Positions 15,106 through 22,740 of a DNA stretch of 64,000 nucleotides are shown here, piece by piece. The position numbers and the translations under genes are program-made. The stretch is from NCBI GenBank assembly GCA_045630285.1, contig JAZQSX010000018.1:50918-114917 (forward strand), written 5' to 3'. The stretch comes from RGIG3009 sp045630285 (GTDB lineage: Bacteria > Bacillota > Clostridia > Oscillospirales > Acutalibacteraceae). Under the pieces are notes generated by a model. That model was given only the letters and a program-made list of their open reading frames with translations. It had not been told where the DNA came from and made no database searches. Each line of letters opens with the position of its first letter. Positions within the stretch are counted from its first letter, which is position 1.

Positions 15106-16253
15106 TCCTCTACCTCCGCAGGCGCATCCTCAGTCAGGTCGACCTCCGGATTGCCCAGTTCATCAAACTCATCGGAATACGAGCTGTAGTCACCGAACAT
15201 ATTGGAGTATTCCGATTTCTTCATGATATGAATATCTTCAGGATTCAGCACGATACCGATTACCGAATCCACGGGATAGTAATCGGTGGTCTGGATCATC
15301 CACTTAAAGCCTTTGAAGTCAACAATCGTCTCAAAATGCACACCTTTGAAGGTCACAGCGGTAACCGTTCCGGTCAAATGGCCTTGGTTTGCAGGCACGA
15401 TATCAATATCCTCGGGACGAATAACCACGTCGACCGGCTCATCCTTTTCAAAGCCGGTGTCAAGGCATTGGAACTTACGGCCGAAAAACTCCACCAGATA
15501 GTCCTCGTGCATGATACCGTCCAGGATGTTACTCTCACCGATGAAATCGGCAACAAAGGCATTCTGCGGCTCATTATAGATATCCTGCGGCGTACCGATC
15601 TGCTGAATGCGGCCGGCATCCATTACCACCACGGTATCCGACATCGAGAGCGCTTCTTCCTGATCGTGCGTGACATAGATGAAGGTGATCCCCAGGCTCT
15701 TCTGAATGTTCTTGAGCTCCGCCTGCATATCCTTGCGAAGCTTCAGGTCCAAAGCAGCGAGCGGTTCGTCCAGCAACAGCACACGAGGATTGTTTGCCAA
15801 CGCACGTGCGATAGCAACACGCTGCTGCTGACCGCCCGACAGCGTGTCGATACGACGCTCGTTAAAGCCAACCAGATTGACCAGCTTTAGCATACGGTCA
15901 ACGGTTTCACGGATCTCCGCCTTCTTCTTGCCCTGAACACGCATACCAAACGCCACGTTATCCTGCACGTTCAGATGCGGAAACAGTGCATAACGCTGAA
16001 AAATGGTATTCACAGGACGCTTGTAAGGCGGCAACTTAGCCATATCCTTGCCGTCAAAAAAGACACTGCCGCTGTCCGGAGTGACGAAGCCGCCGATAAT
16101 GCGCAGCGTGGTCGTCTTGCCGCAGCCGGAAGGTCCGAGCAGCGTGACGAATTCTCCGTCCGAGATGTTGAGGTCTAAGCCACTCAACACCTGTTCTCCA
16201 TCAAAGGACACGGTAATGTCTTTCAGTTTGATAATTTCTTTGGTCGTTTGCAT
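15102..16253 (-). CDS. potA: Spermidine/putrescine ABC transporter ATP-binding protein PotA
   Basis: 383 aa from ATG 16253, preceded by AAAGGGGGA. The frame is open to 16382 but that extension lies in the leader and has no ribosome site. It carries Walker A GPSGCGKTT (near 38-46), the signature LSGGQQQRVAIARAL (near 135) and Walker B LLLDEP, then the C-terminal TOBE regulatory domain and an acidic tail. First gene of potABCD. Confidence 0.94.
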   Translation of the reverse strand: MQTTKEIIKLKDITVSFDGEQVLSGLDLNISDGEFVTLLGPSGCGKTTTLRIIGGFVTPDSGSVFFDGKDMAKLPPYKRPVNTIFQRYALFPHLNVQDNVAFGMRVQGKKKAEIRETVDRMLKLVNLVGFNERRIDTLSGGQQQRVAIARALANNPRVLLLDEPLAALDLKLRKDMQAELKNIQKSLGITFIYVTHDQEEALSMSDTVVVMDAGRIQQIGTPQDIYNEPQNAFVADFIGESNILDGIMHEDYLVEFFGRKFQCLDTGFEKDEPVDVVIRPEDIDIVPANQGHLTGTVTAVTFKGVHFETIVDFKGFKWMIQTTDYYPVDSVIGIVLNPEDIHIMKKSEYSNMFGDYSSYSDEFDELGNPEVDLTEDAPAEVEE

Positions 16254-16344
16254 AATGCATCCCCCTTTGCGGTGTATACACGGGCGTTCCCATGTACAGT
16301 AGTTTCTCCGCGTGTGCCAAACAGCCACCACGGAGAGAAACCGT

Positions 16345-16416
16345 GATACTTTGAGCAACGCCCTCCGCAAAGGGCTTTTCACAGTCGTCAGTGCGACTGC
16401 GGCGATGCCTCATATC
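16345..16416 (-). ncRNA. Candidate structured element in the potABCD leader (three-way junction)
   Basis: In the minus-strand transcript, 16416-16409 pairs with 16355-16352 and 16348-16345 to close a P1 stem of two 4-bp blocks split by a short bulge. It encloses two perfect hairpins: CAGTCG/CGACTG (16399-16382) and GCCCT/AGGGC (16375-16360). Further hairpins follow toward the start codon. It matches no riboswitch class I recognise. By-eye folding only. Confidence 0.4.
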
Positions 16417-16469
16417 ACTTTTGGCATAATAGATGCGTGTCCACCGCAGCGGCAGTGGACAACAATCAA

Positions 16470-16498
16470 ACTATAAAGGTTTTATAGTAAAAAGTCAA
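16470..16498 (-). promoter_or_regulatory. potABCD promoter with overlapping palindrome
   Basis: Minus strand TTGACT (16498-16493), 17-bp spacer, TATAGT (16475-16470). A perfect 8-bp inverted repeat, ACTATAAA-3 bases-TTTATAGT (16470-16488), covers the -10 box and spacer and could be an operator. The -35 box lies in the arm of the hairpin that terminates rarA. Transcription from here gives a leader of about 210 nt. Confidence 0.75.
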
Positions 16499-16534
16499 GG
16501 TATTTTCCGAATTTTAAGAAAATACCTTGACTTT
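16491..16534 (-). terminator. rarA terminator hairpin
   Basis: Perfect 17-bp stem (16491-16507 with 16518-16534), 10-base loop, 52 bases after the rarA stop, followed by a short U run in the minus direction. Confidence 0.75.
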
Positions 16535-16585
16535 CGTCGTTATTTGACGGGAAACAGCGGAAAAACCGCCGTTATCCTTTAATTT

Positions 16586-17863
16586 TCACCGCTTATCGCT
16601 ATTCCCCTTGACACTTTTCCAATACTCCGCAAAGGCCTTTTCGGACTTGTTTTCGCCCGGAACGTAGTACACCTTGTTTTTGATGTCATCGGGTAAGTAT
16701 TGCTGTTCCACCCAGTGGTTGGGATACACGTGCGGGTACTTATAAAACTGTCCCTTCACAGCGGCATCGGCACCGTCGTAATGCTTGTTTTGCAGATGAC
16801 GAGGCGGCGGAGCAGTATGCCCTGCCTCAATATCTGCCATCGCTGCTGCAATAGCGTCATGACCGGAGTTGGATTTGGGAGCCGTGGCAACCAGGATGAC
16901 CGCATCCGCCAGCGGTAATCTCGCTTCGGGAAGGCCAACCTGTAGTGCGGTATCGACCGCCGCTTTAACGATCGGAATGATCATGGGATATGCCAAGCCA
17001 ACATCCTCCGACGCACATACCAGCAGTCGACGGCAAACCGACGGCAGATCACCGGCAGAAAGCAACCGTGCCAGATAATACACAGCCGCATCCGGATCGG
17101 AGCCACGCAGTGATTTTTGAAACGCCGAGAGCAGATCATAATGCTCATCACCGTCACGGTCGTAGCGCATCGCACTTTTTTGCGATAATTCAGCGGCGGT
17201 TTCTTTTCTCACGTGCAGCGTTCCCTGCTCGTCCGGCTCCGTCGCCAACACACACAATTCCACTGCATTGAGGGACTTCCGCACATCACCGCCGCACGCC
17301 GTAGCAATGCAAGCAGCAACCCCGTCCTCAACGGTTATCGTATCCCCCCGCTCCTGCTCCAAGAACTTAAACGCACGCAAAACCGCCTGCTCCACCTCTT
17401 GCGGCTGGACGGTTTTAAATTCAAAAACAGTAGAGCGGCTCAAAATCGCATTATAAACGTAAAAATACGGGTTTTCCGTGGTGGAAGCGATCAGCGTGAT
17501 CTTGCCGTTTTCGATGTACTCCAGCAGCGTTTGCTGCTGTTTTTTATTGAAATACTGGATCTCATCCAGATACAGCAAAATGCCGTTGGCTCCCGCCAAC
17601 GTATCCACCTCTTCCACAATGGCACGAATATCAGCCGTTGAAGCAGTGGTGCCGTTCAGCCGATGCAGCCGCATCGATGTACGGGCAGCGATAATACCGG
17701 CGAGTGTTGTCTTCCCTACGCCGGGCGGGCCGTAAAAGATCAGGTTTGGAATATTACCGGATTCAATAATAGTACGTAACGCTTTGCCGGGAGCCAGCAG
17801 ATGACGTTGACCCACCATATCCTCTACCGTTTGCGGACGCATCCGATCTGCCAAAGGAGCCAT
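16586..17863 (-). CDS. rarA: Replication-associated recombination protein A (MgsA/RarA AAA+ ATPase)
   Basis: 425 aa from ATG 17863. RarA is a clamp-loader-like AAA+ ATPase acting at stalled replication forks. It starts with the family N-terminus (PLADRMRPQTVEDMVGQ), Walker A GPPGVGKTT near 50-58, Walker B LYLDEIQ near 102-108, sensor 1 STTENP near 130, and the C-terminal tetramerisation domain with the NSGHDAI and HLQNKHYDGA motifs. The frame is open upstream to 18337, but that part overlaps nth and has no homology pattern, so it is excluded. Preceded by AAAGGTGGTG. Confidence 0.93.
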   Translation of the reverse strand: MAPLADRMRPQTVEDMVGQRHLLAPGKALRTIIESGNIPNLIFYGPPGVGKTTLAGIIAARTSMRLHRLNGTTASTADIRAIVEEVDTLAGANGILLYLDEIQYFNKKQQQTLLEYIENGKITLIASTTENPYFYVYNAILSRSTVFEFKTVQPQEVEQAVLRAFKFLEQERGDTITVEDGVAACIATACGGDVRKSLNAVELCVLATEPDEQGTLHVRKETAAELSQKSAMRYDRDGDEHYDLLSAFQKSLRGSDPDAAVYYLARLLSAGDLPSVCRRLLVCASEDVGLAYPMIIPIVKAAVDTALQVGLPEARLPLADAVILVATAPKSNSGHDAIAAAMADIEAGHTAPPPRHLQNKHYDGADAAVKGQFYKYPHVYPNHWVEQQYLPDDIKNKVYYVPGENKSEKAFAEYWKSVKGNSDKR

Positions 17864-17893
17864 AACACTCACCACCTTTCCATATCTGCAATC

Positions 17894-17922
17894 ATCATAC
17901 ACTTTTTTCGACGAATATGCAA
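17894..17922 (-). promoter_or_regulatory. rarA promoter
   Basis: Minus strand TTGCAT (17922-17917), 17-bp spacer, TATGAT (17899-17894). Confidence 0.6.
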
Positions 17923-17944
17923 GCAAATGTGGAAAATTTCCGCA

Positions 17945-17974
17945 TTGACAGCAACAAAACCGGCGTGATACACT
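17945..17974 (+). promoter_or_regulatory. nth promoter
   Basis: TTGACA (17945-17950), 18-bp spacer, TACACT (17969-17974), 24 bases before the nth ATG; divergent from the rarA promoter. Confidence 0.65.
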
Positions 17975-17997
17975 GTGTACAAAGGATGTGACACGGA

Positions 17998-18627
17998 ATG
18001 ACAAAAAAAGAACGTGCCAAAATCGCCGTGGAGCGATTAAAGGAACGGTATCCGCAAGCACAGTGCTCGTTAGAAGCGACAGATGCTTTTCAGTTGTTGG
18101 TAGCGACCAGACTCTCTGCACAGTGCACCGATGCACGTGTAAATCTGGTGACACCCGCCTTATTTGAACGTTTCCCCGACGTTGAGGCGTTTGCAAACGC
18201 CTCGGCGGAGGAGATCGAACCGTATATTCGCTCCTGTGGGCTGTACAAAACCAAGGCTCGTGATTTGGCGGCCATGGCACGGGTGCTGCGCGATGAGCAC
18301 GGTGGTCGTGTACCGGATACCATTGAGGTGTTGACAAAACTACCTGGTGTCGGCAGAAAAACCGCCAATCTGATCTGTGGCGACGTATACGGTATGCCCG
18401 GCGCCGTAGTTACCGATACGCATTGTATCCGTATCACCAATCGGTTGGGATTGTCACAGGGAACCGATCCACGCCGTGTGGAAGATCAACTTCGTCGACT
18501 GCTTCCGCCCGATGAAAGCAACGACTTCTGTCACCGTATCGTCCTGTTCGGGCGGGACGTTTGCACGGCACGTTCGCCGAAATGTAGCGATTGCCCGTTC
18601 AGCGATTGCTGCCCTTCGAAAGCATAA
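17998..18627 (+). CDS. nth: Endonuclease III
   Basis: 209 aa. DNA glycosylase/AP lyase removing oxidised pyrimidines in base excision repair. The helix-hairpin-helix LPGVGRKTA (near 112-120) carries the catalytic Lys, TDTHCIR (near 139) the catalytic Asp, and the C-terminus has the [4Fe-4S] motif C-x6-C-x2-C-x5-C (from near 188). Length is normal. Its last 29 bases overlap the 3' end of the convergent membrane protein gene. Confidence 0.95.
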   Translation: MTKKERAKIAVERLKERYPQAQCSLEATDAFQLLVATRLSAQCTDARVNLVTPALFERFPDVEAFANASAEEIEPYIRSCGLYKTKARDLAAMARVLRDEHGGRVPDTIEVLTKLPGVGRKTANLICGDVYGMPGAVVTDTHCIRITNRLGLSQGTDPRRVEDQLRRLLPPDESNDFCHRIVLFGRDVCTARSPKCSDCPFSDCCPSKA

Positions 18628-19000
18628 CACAGCATTTTCGATAAATCGGTACCGTTGCAATACTCAACGCACCCCAAAGAAGGCTGTAAAGTAAACACAC
18701 TTGTCCGTGAATATTGCCAAGCATATGGCTGTAATCCCATACGTTCAGCTTCAAGCGCAGGTTCAGCACGCAACCGCTAAGATATTCCGCAGCAGTAACG
18801 GCAACAGAACACGCGACGGCGACCGTCAGCAGACCCCGTTGCCACAGTCGCCCTCCAATCTTTCCGATCAGATGAAAGCAAGTGCCGCCAAGCAAAAACA
18901 TCGACCAATGGCTGTACCCTCGCCATAGGATCTCGATCGCATTGTACGCTGCACCGCCGATTGCAAACAAACAGATAAATTGAAGAATTTTTCTTTGCAT
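18599..19000 (-). CDS. Small integral membrane protein, PF06541-type (putative ABC-transporter type IV/CmpB)
   Basis: 133 aa from ATG 19000 with an AGGTGGG site; the frame is open to 19096 but nothing supports a longer start. Four hydrophobic segments. The central motif WDYSHMLGNIHGQVCLLYSLLWG (near 89-111; given in two parts: WDYSHMLGN and GQVCLLYSLLW) is the signature of the PF06541 family found widely in Firmicutes. Function is unproven; the ABC transporter name is only a database label. Convergent with nth. Confidence 0.75.
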   Translation of the reverse strand: MQRKILQFICLFAIGGAAYNAIEILWRGYSHWSMFLLGGTCFHLIGKIGGRLWQRGLLTVAVACSVAVTAAEYLSGCVLNLRLKLNVWDYSHMLGNIHGQVCLLYSLLWGALSIATVPIYRKCCVMLSKGSNR

Positions 19001-19055
19001 TTGCCCACCTCGCATACTATCAGTGTGGACAAACGACTTGCAAACTATGCAATAA

Positions 19056-19088
19056 CAGCGAGCACCTGAAAAGGCACTCGCTGTTTTT
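19056..19088. terminator. Hairpin after the fucosidase-like gene
   Basis: 14-bp stem when two G-U pairs are allowed, loop TTTC, directly after the stop at 19089. The long T run is on the plus side; on the minus side the U tract is short, so strength is uncertain. Confidence 0.55.
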
Positions 19089-20954
19089 TTAATCAAATTG
19101 CACGATCGTGTGAATATCTAGTCGTTTCAGTAAAATCACGGTATCTTTTCCAAGATATTCCACTGAAAACTCCTCGCCTAACGGCACGCGTACGTTCTCG
19201 ACATGACGATGTAACACGATCTGTACATCGTGTACCGGCGGTACTTCGTCAAACACGATATATTCCATGGATTGACGATTTTGGTTCAGATTGATAACAT
19301 GCAGATAATACCCGTTTTCCGCCTCCTGGAGCGTTACGTCAATATTGCGGTGATTCACCTCAAACCACGGAGGACAAATATCCGCCAGCAAATCGTGCAA
19401 AATGTCAGCTACGACATAGGATTTTCGGAAGTCATAGCACGTACCGAGGTTATAAGCAACAAAGGTAACCGTACCGTCACGGTAGACATCGGTACGATAC
19501 AGCGGCAAGCAGGGCAATTGATAGTGATCACGACCAATGCAAATCATCCCGCTCCCCTGCTTTAGATCCACACAACCGCCGAAAACAGAAGCGAAATTAT
19601 CCTGTTTGTCAAAAATGTGCAAACCTCGGAGGGAATCATCTGCTGTGAAATCTTTTTGGAGAAGCTCTCCGAAGCGCAGGCAAGTCTGTTTGCCAACTAT
19701 CACAAGGTGCCCACCGCTTTGGGCGTAGGCAAGCAGCTGCCGCTCGGTTTCTTCGGGAAGATATTTCCACTCGGGGACGATAACCATTTCGTACCGCTTC
19801 AGGTCATCCAGTTGATGCTCCAGCACCACGTCTGCCGTGTATCCGGCATCCAGCACCGCATGAAGAACACCTTTGATCGCATCGCTGACGTGCGGAGGAT
19901 TGTACACACACGGATCGTCGGCCTTTTCCTCATATCGAGACTGCGCGGAGTACAAGATCCCCACCTGAGCAATCGGAAGTTTTCCATACAGCATTCGGCG
20001 CTTAGACATGAACTCGCCCAACTCTTTGTAAACGGTTGTTTTGGTGCGTGGGGCACTCCCGTCAGTGTTTTGGATCATATATAGCTGGTATCCCCCACCT
20101 TGGGTGACCACCATGGCTGCCTCCTGCATCAGCTGCTGAGCGGATTTAGAAACGACACCCCATGAGTTATACTCCGTCCCAAAACCCCATGTCATCAGGT
20201 CCCAAGGCTTCTCCTGATGAGCAATGCACCGGGTTTCAAAGCGGATGCGGTGAGCGCTGTTGGCCGGATCAAAATCGCCGGAAATGTAATCAATATCCAC
20301 TGTCGGTTTTTCGGGAACCTGCGAGGTATACAGCCAGTTGCTGCCGATTTTAAAGTTCGGTGCATAGCGATGTAACTCGCTGACATAGCGGTCAATAAAA
20401 CGCATAAAGCCTTCCCGCATAATTCGGTTATGCTCCGCATATGTGATGCCGTCCCTTAAATACGGCTTGGCATTATCAGAATAATCACGATAGACAGCCC
20501 AGTTGTCACCATCGACCCAAACACCGTCGATACCATACTCATCCACCAGTTCTTTCAACTGCGGGATCATCAGATCGTCCACATAGGAACTGAATACACT
20601 GACCGATGCTGCATCACGGTGTCCGTCCTCGTGTACGGTTGCCGCTTGGGGATGGGATGCGATATATGCCGCATCCATAATACCGGAATAGTGTACATAG
20701 ATCGGTAAGCCGTAGGAATGAACAGTATCCACCCACACGCGTAAATTGTCCGCTATCACCATATCTGCTGCTTTTCCGACTTTGGTGGGATATGAGCTGT
20801 TACCGGGATGTCCTTTACAATCGCACTGAATAAAATCCGGTTTTGCTTGTTCAATATACCATGCAATATCCTGCGCATTGGTATTGCCGCCGATCTCCAC
20901 AGTGTTCACTGCATGGAAATCAAAATGCAATCCAAAATACCGTGAATGATTCAT
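19089..20954 (-). CDS. Putative alpha-L-fucosidase-type glycoside hydrolase (GH29/GH151-like)
   Basis: 621 aa, no signal peptide, so cytoplasmic. The N-terminal 330 residues read as a TIM barrel related to GH29-type fucosidases: HFDFHAVNT, IQCDCKGHPGNSSYPTK, VHYSGIMDAAYI and the DGVWVDGDNW strand near 160 with candidate catalytic Asp residues. Residues about 340-460 resemble the beta-galactosidase trimerisation (amidotransferase-like) domain (VIVPEWKYLPEETE). This domain order recalls GH151 and related proteins, but exact family and linkage are inferred. It is 6 bases downstream of a DMT transporter gene, so sugar uptake and cleavage may be linked. Confidence 0.62.
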   Translation of the reverse strand: MNHSRYFGLHFDFHAVNTVEIGGNTNAQDIAWYIEQAKPDFIQCDCKGHPGNSSYPTKVGKAADMVIADNLRVWVDTVHSYGLPIYVHYSGIMDAAYIASHPQAATVHEDGHRDAASVSVFSSYVDDLMIPQLKELVDEYGIDGVWVDGDNWAVYRDYSDNAKPYLRDGITYAEHNRIMREGFMRFIDRYVSELHRYAPNFKIGSNWLYTSQVPEKPTVDIDYISGDFDPANSAHRIRFETRCIAHQEKPWDLMTWGFGTEYNSWGVVSKSAQQLMQEAAMVVTQGGGYQLYMIQNTDGSAPRTKTTVYKELGEFMSKRRMLYGKLPIAQVGILYSAQSRYEEKADDPCVYNPPHVSDAIKGVLHAVLDAGYTADVVLEHQLDDLKRYEMVIVPEWKYLPEETERQLLAYAQSGGHLVIVGKQTCLRFGELLQKDFTADDSLRGLHIFDKQDNFASVFGGCVDLKQGSGMICIGRDHYQLPCLPLYRTDVYRDGTVTFVAYNLGTCYDFRKSYVVADILHDLLADICPPWFEVNHRNIDVTLQEAENGYYLHVINLNQNRQSMEYIVFDEVPPVHDVQIVLHRHVENVRVPLGEEFSVEYLGKDTVILLKRLDIHTIVQFD

Positions 20955-20960
20955 ACGTTA

Positions 20961-21839
20961 TCACCCCAAAAATGATATGAATGTTGCCGTAAGAGCCAAT
21001 AAAACAGGAAACAACATCAGTTTTTCCTTTTCAAAGAATACCGCAATACCTTGTGAGATCAAAAATCCGATAGCGCTGTTCAGCGGTGTGAGCAACACAA
21101 TATCACCCCTACTGAGGATAGCAAAAATCAACAATGAGGTTACATTGGAGGATACCGTGTTAATCACGATATAACTGAATTGCTTCGGGCGTATCGTATG
21201 TAATTCGCTTATACAGCAGGATATCTTGCCCCGCTGTATGATCAGAGCAACGCTTAACGAAACGGCGAGACAAATCAAATTGACCAAAAGGAAATAAGAA
21301 TTATCGTCTACCACGTCCGGGTTGGTAGCGTAGCTTTTACTCAGTGCATTTGAAGCAATGCCGTTTACTACCATAACGCCGCTAATCAGCCAACCGATAC
21401 CGGTGCATTTCTTGATTTCAGCGTGCTTCTGTTGCCACAAAACCAGCGCCGATGCCCCCAGCAGACACATGACCCGAATTGCTGTAAAACCGCTAAACGA
21501 TTCTCCAAAGAGCACAACACCTGCGAGACAGTTTAGAAGCAACGATGCACCACTCCGCACAATGCCGGAGCCCACAATATCGGCGTACCGATAAATCGCA
21601 ATACCGGTATATTGTGATACCAGACAGATAAAAGCAAACGCCAACGCATACCACAGTGTGGTAATGTTGAATTGCGGATGAAACCCCGTAAGTGCAAGAA
21701 AAAACAACGAGGCGATCACGCAGGTAATGCAGGAAAAAATCGCCAGGCTAAATATCGTTTTAGTCGTACGGCTATAGCGCACACCGCTATAAGTATTTAA
21801 AAAATGACATCCTGCCAGCCCCAAAAAATAGAGAACCAT
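20961..21839 (-). CDS. DMT superfamily membrane transporter (EamA/GRP-like)
   Basis: 292 aa from ATG 21839, preceded by GGGGGGAGAG. About ten hydrophobic segments in two halves, as in drug/metabolite or sugar-permease members of the DMT superfamily. The frame could start at 21893 but that has no ribosome site and would lie in the promoter region. It is co-transcribed with the fucosidase-like gene and divergent from the AraC regulator, so it may import the sugar or oligosaccharide cleaved by that enzyme (inference). Confidence 0.75.
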   Translation of the reverse strand: MVLYFLGLAGCHFLNTYSGVRYSRTTKTIFSLAIFSCITCVIASLFFLALTGFHPQFNITTLWYALAFAFICLVSQYTGIAIYRYADIVGSGIVRSGASLLLNCLAGVVLFGESFSGFTAIRVMCLLGASALVLWQQKHAEIKKCTGIGWLISGVMVVNGIASNALSKSYATNPDVVDDNSYFLLVNLICLAVSLSVALIIQRGKISCCISELHTIRPKQFSYIVINTVSSNVTSLLIFAILSRGDIVLLTPLNSAIGFLISQGIAVFFEKEKLMLFPVLLALTATFISFLG

Positions 21840-21864
21840 ACGCTCTCCCCCCTGATTTACATCC

Positions 21865-21893
21865 ATTGTACTCCCCAAATATTGACACAGCAA
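21865..21893 (-). promoter_or_regulatory. Promoter of DMT transporter-fucosidase operon
   Basis: Minus strand TTGCTG (21893-21888), 17-bp spacer, TACAAT (21870-21865). It abuts the divergent AraC promoter, so one bound regulator could affect both. Confidence 0.5.
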
Positions 21894-21911
21894 GACAAAT
21901 TGTGGTATATT
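21882..21911 (+). promoter_or_regulatory. Promoter of the araC-type regulator gene
   Basis: TTGACA (21882-21887), 18-bp spacer, TATATT (21906-21911). Confidence 0.6.
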
Positions 21912-21943
21912 TATAGCCAGAAATTTACCTTTGGGGTGATTCT

Positions 21944-22708
21944 GTGTCTAATTCGGAATCCACGCTGCAACTGCAGCACTGGAGCAACGTTGAATGCGTA
22001 CGCCACCTTCATCTTGAAGCGGAATGCATTCTGGTCACACAAGGAACCGTACACGTTCTGCAAAGCGGTGCTGACACCGTTTTGACAGCAGGCGAAGCGC
22101 TCTTTCTTAAGCCGCTGTCCATACACGGCTTTCACACGCCGAGCAATTCATATTGTACTATTCTGATTTTCCCTACCGACTTAGTTCCTGATTTTACGGC
22201 TGCTCGTTTTTCACCGTCACCGTTCCAACCGTCTGAGGCACTTGTTAAGCAATTGCAAAATGCGGACGTAAAGGCTTCCGAGGATCTCCTTCATCTTCGA
22301 GCCTTGTTATATCCGCTCTGTTGCGAAATTGCAGATAAGACCCCTTCTTCTGCAGGGAATTATACCGAAGACGGAACACTGAATCGTGTTGAGCAATACA
22401 TCTGGGAGAATCTCTCAACACCACTGTCTCTGAAAGCCGTAGCAATAGCGACCGGATATAATCCATCCTATTTAAGTCGCATGTTTCGCCAAACAAAAGG
22501 AGTTGGCTACTTAGAATTCGTGAATATGCTGCGCTGTGGTCGAGCGGTACGTTTACTAAGTTCCTCAGACTCAATGTCTGTCTCAGAAATCGCCTACCAG
22601 GTCGGTTTTGAAAGTATCCGCACATTCAATCGTGTATTTTTGCAACGGTACGGTATTACCCCAACTCAAATGAAACAGCAAAAAAATGCCTCATTGCCTA
22701 TGACATAA
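21944..22708 (+). CDS. AraC family transcriptional regulator
   Basis: 254 aa from a GTG at 21944 with a GGGGTGA site. An N-terminal cupin-like sensing domain (HLHLEAECILVTQGTVHVL, then GEALFLKPLSIHGFH) is followed by a C-terminal AraC DNA-binding domain with two helix-turn-helix units: LSLKAVAIATGYNPSYLSRMF near 165-185 and the second at MSVSEIAYQVGFESIRTFNRVF near 212-233. Divergent to the transporter-fucosidase operon, so it is the likely sugar-responsive activator of it. Confidence 0.88.
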   Translation: MSNSESTLQLQHWSNVECVRHLHLEAECILVTQGTVHVLQSGADTVLTAGEALFLKPLSIHGFHTPSNSYCTILIFPTDLVPDFTAARFSPSPFQPSEALVKQLQNADVKASEDLLHLRALLYPLCCEIADKTPSSAGNYTEDGTLNRVEQYIWENLSTPLSLKAVAIATGYNPSYLSRMFRQTKGVGYLEFVNMLRCGRAVRLLSSSDSMSVSEIAYQVGFESIRTFNRVFLQRYGITPTQMKQQKNASLPMT

Positions 22709-22738
22709 AAAAGCCCGTCGAAATCGACGGGCTTTTTT
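22707..22738. terminator. Bidirectional terminator between araC-type gene and tyrS
   Basis: 15-bp perfect stem (22707-22721 with 22724-22738), A tract on one side and T tract on the other, between two convergent genes. Confidence 0.88.
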
Positions 22739-22740
22739 CA

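Noticed and set aside
16360..16416. Hammerhead ribozyme in the pot leader (a CUGACGA stretch near GUGAAA)
   Set aside because: The invariant CUGAUGA core is not matched and the stem arrangement is wrong.
17864..18337. 158-residue N-terminal extension of RarA
   Set aside because: It overlaps nth on the other strand and both promoters, has no family pattern, and the ATG at 17863 has a ribosome site and the normal RarA start.
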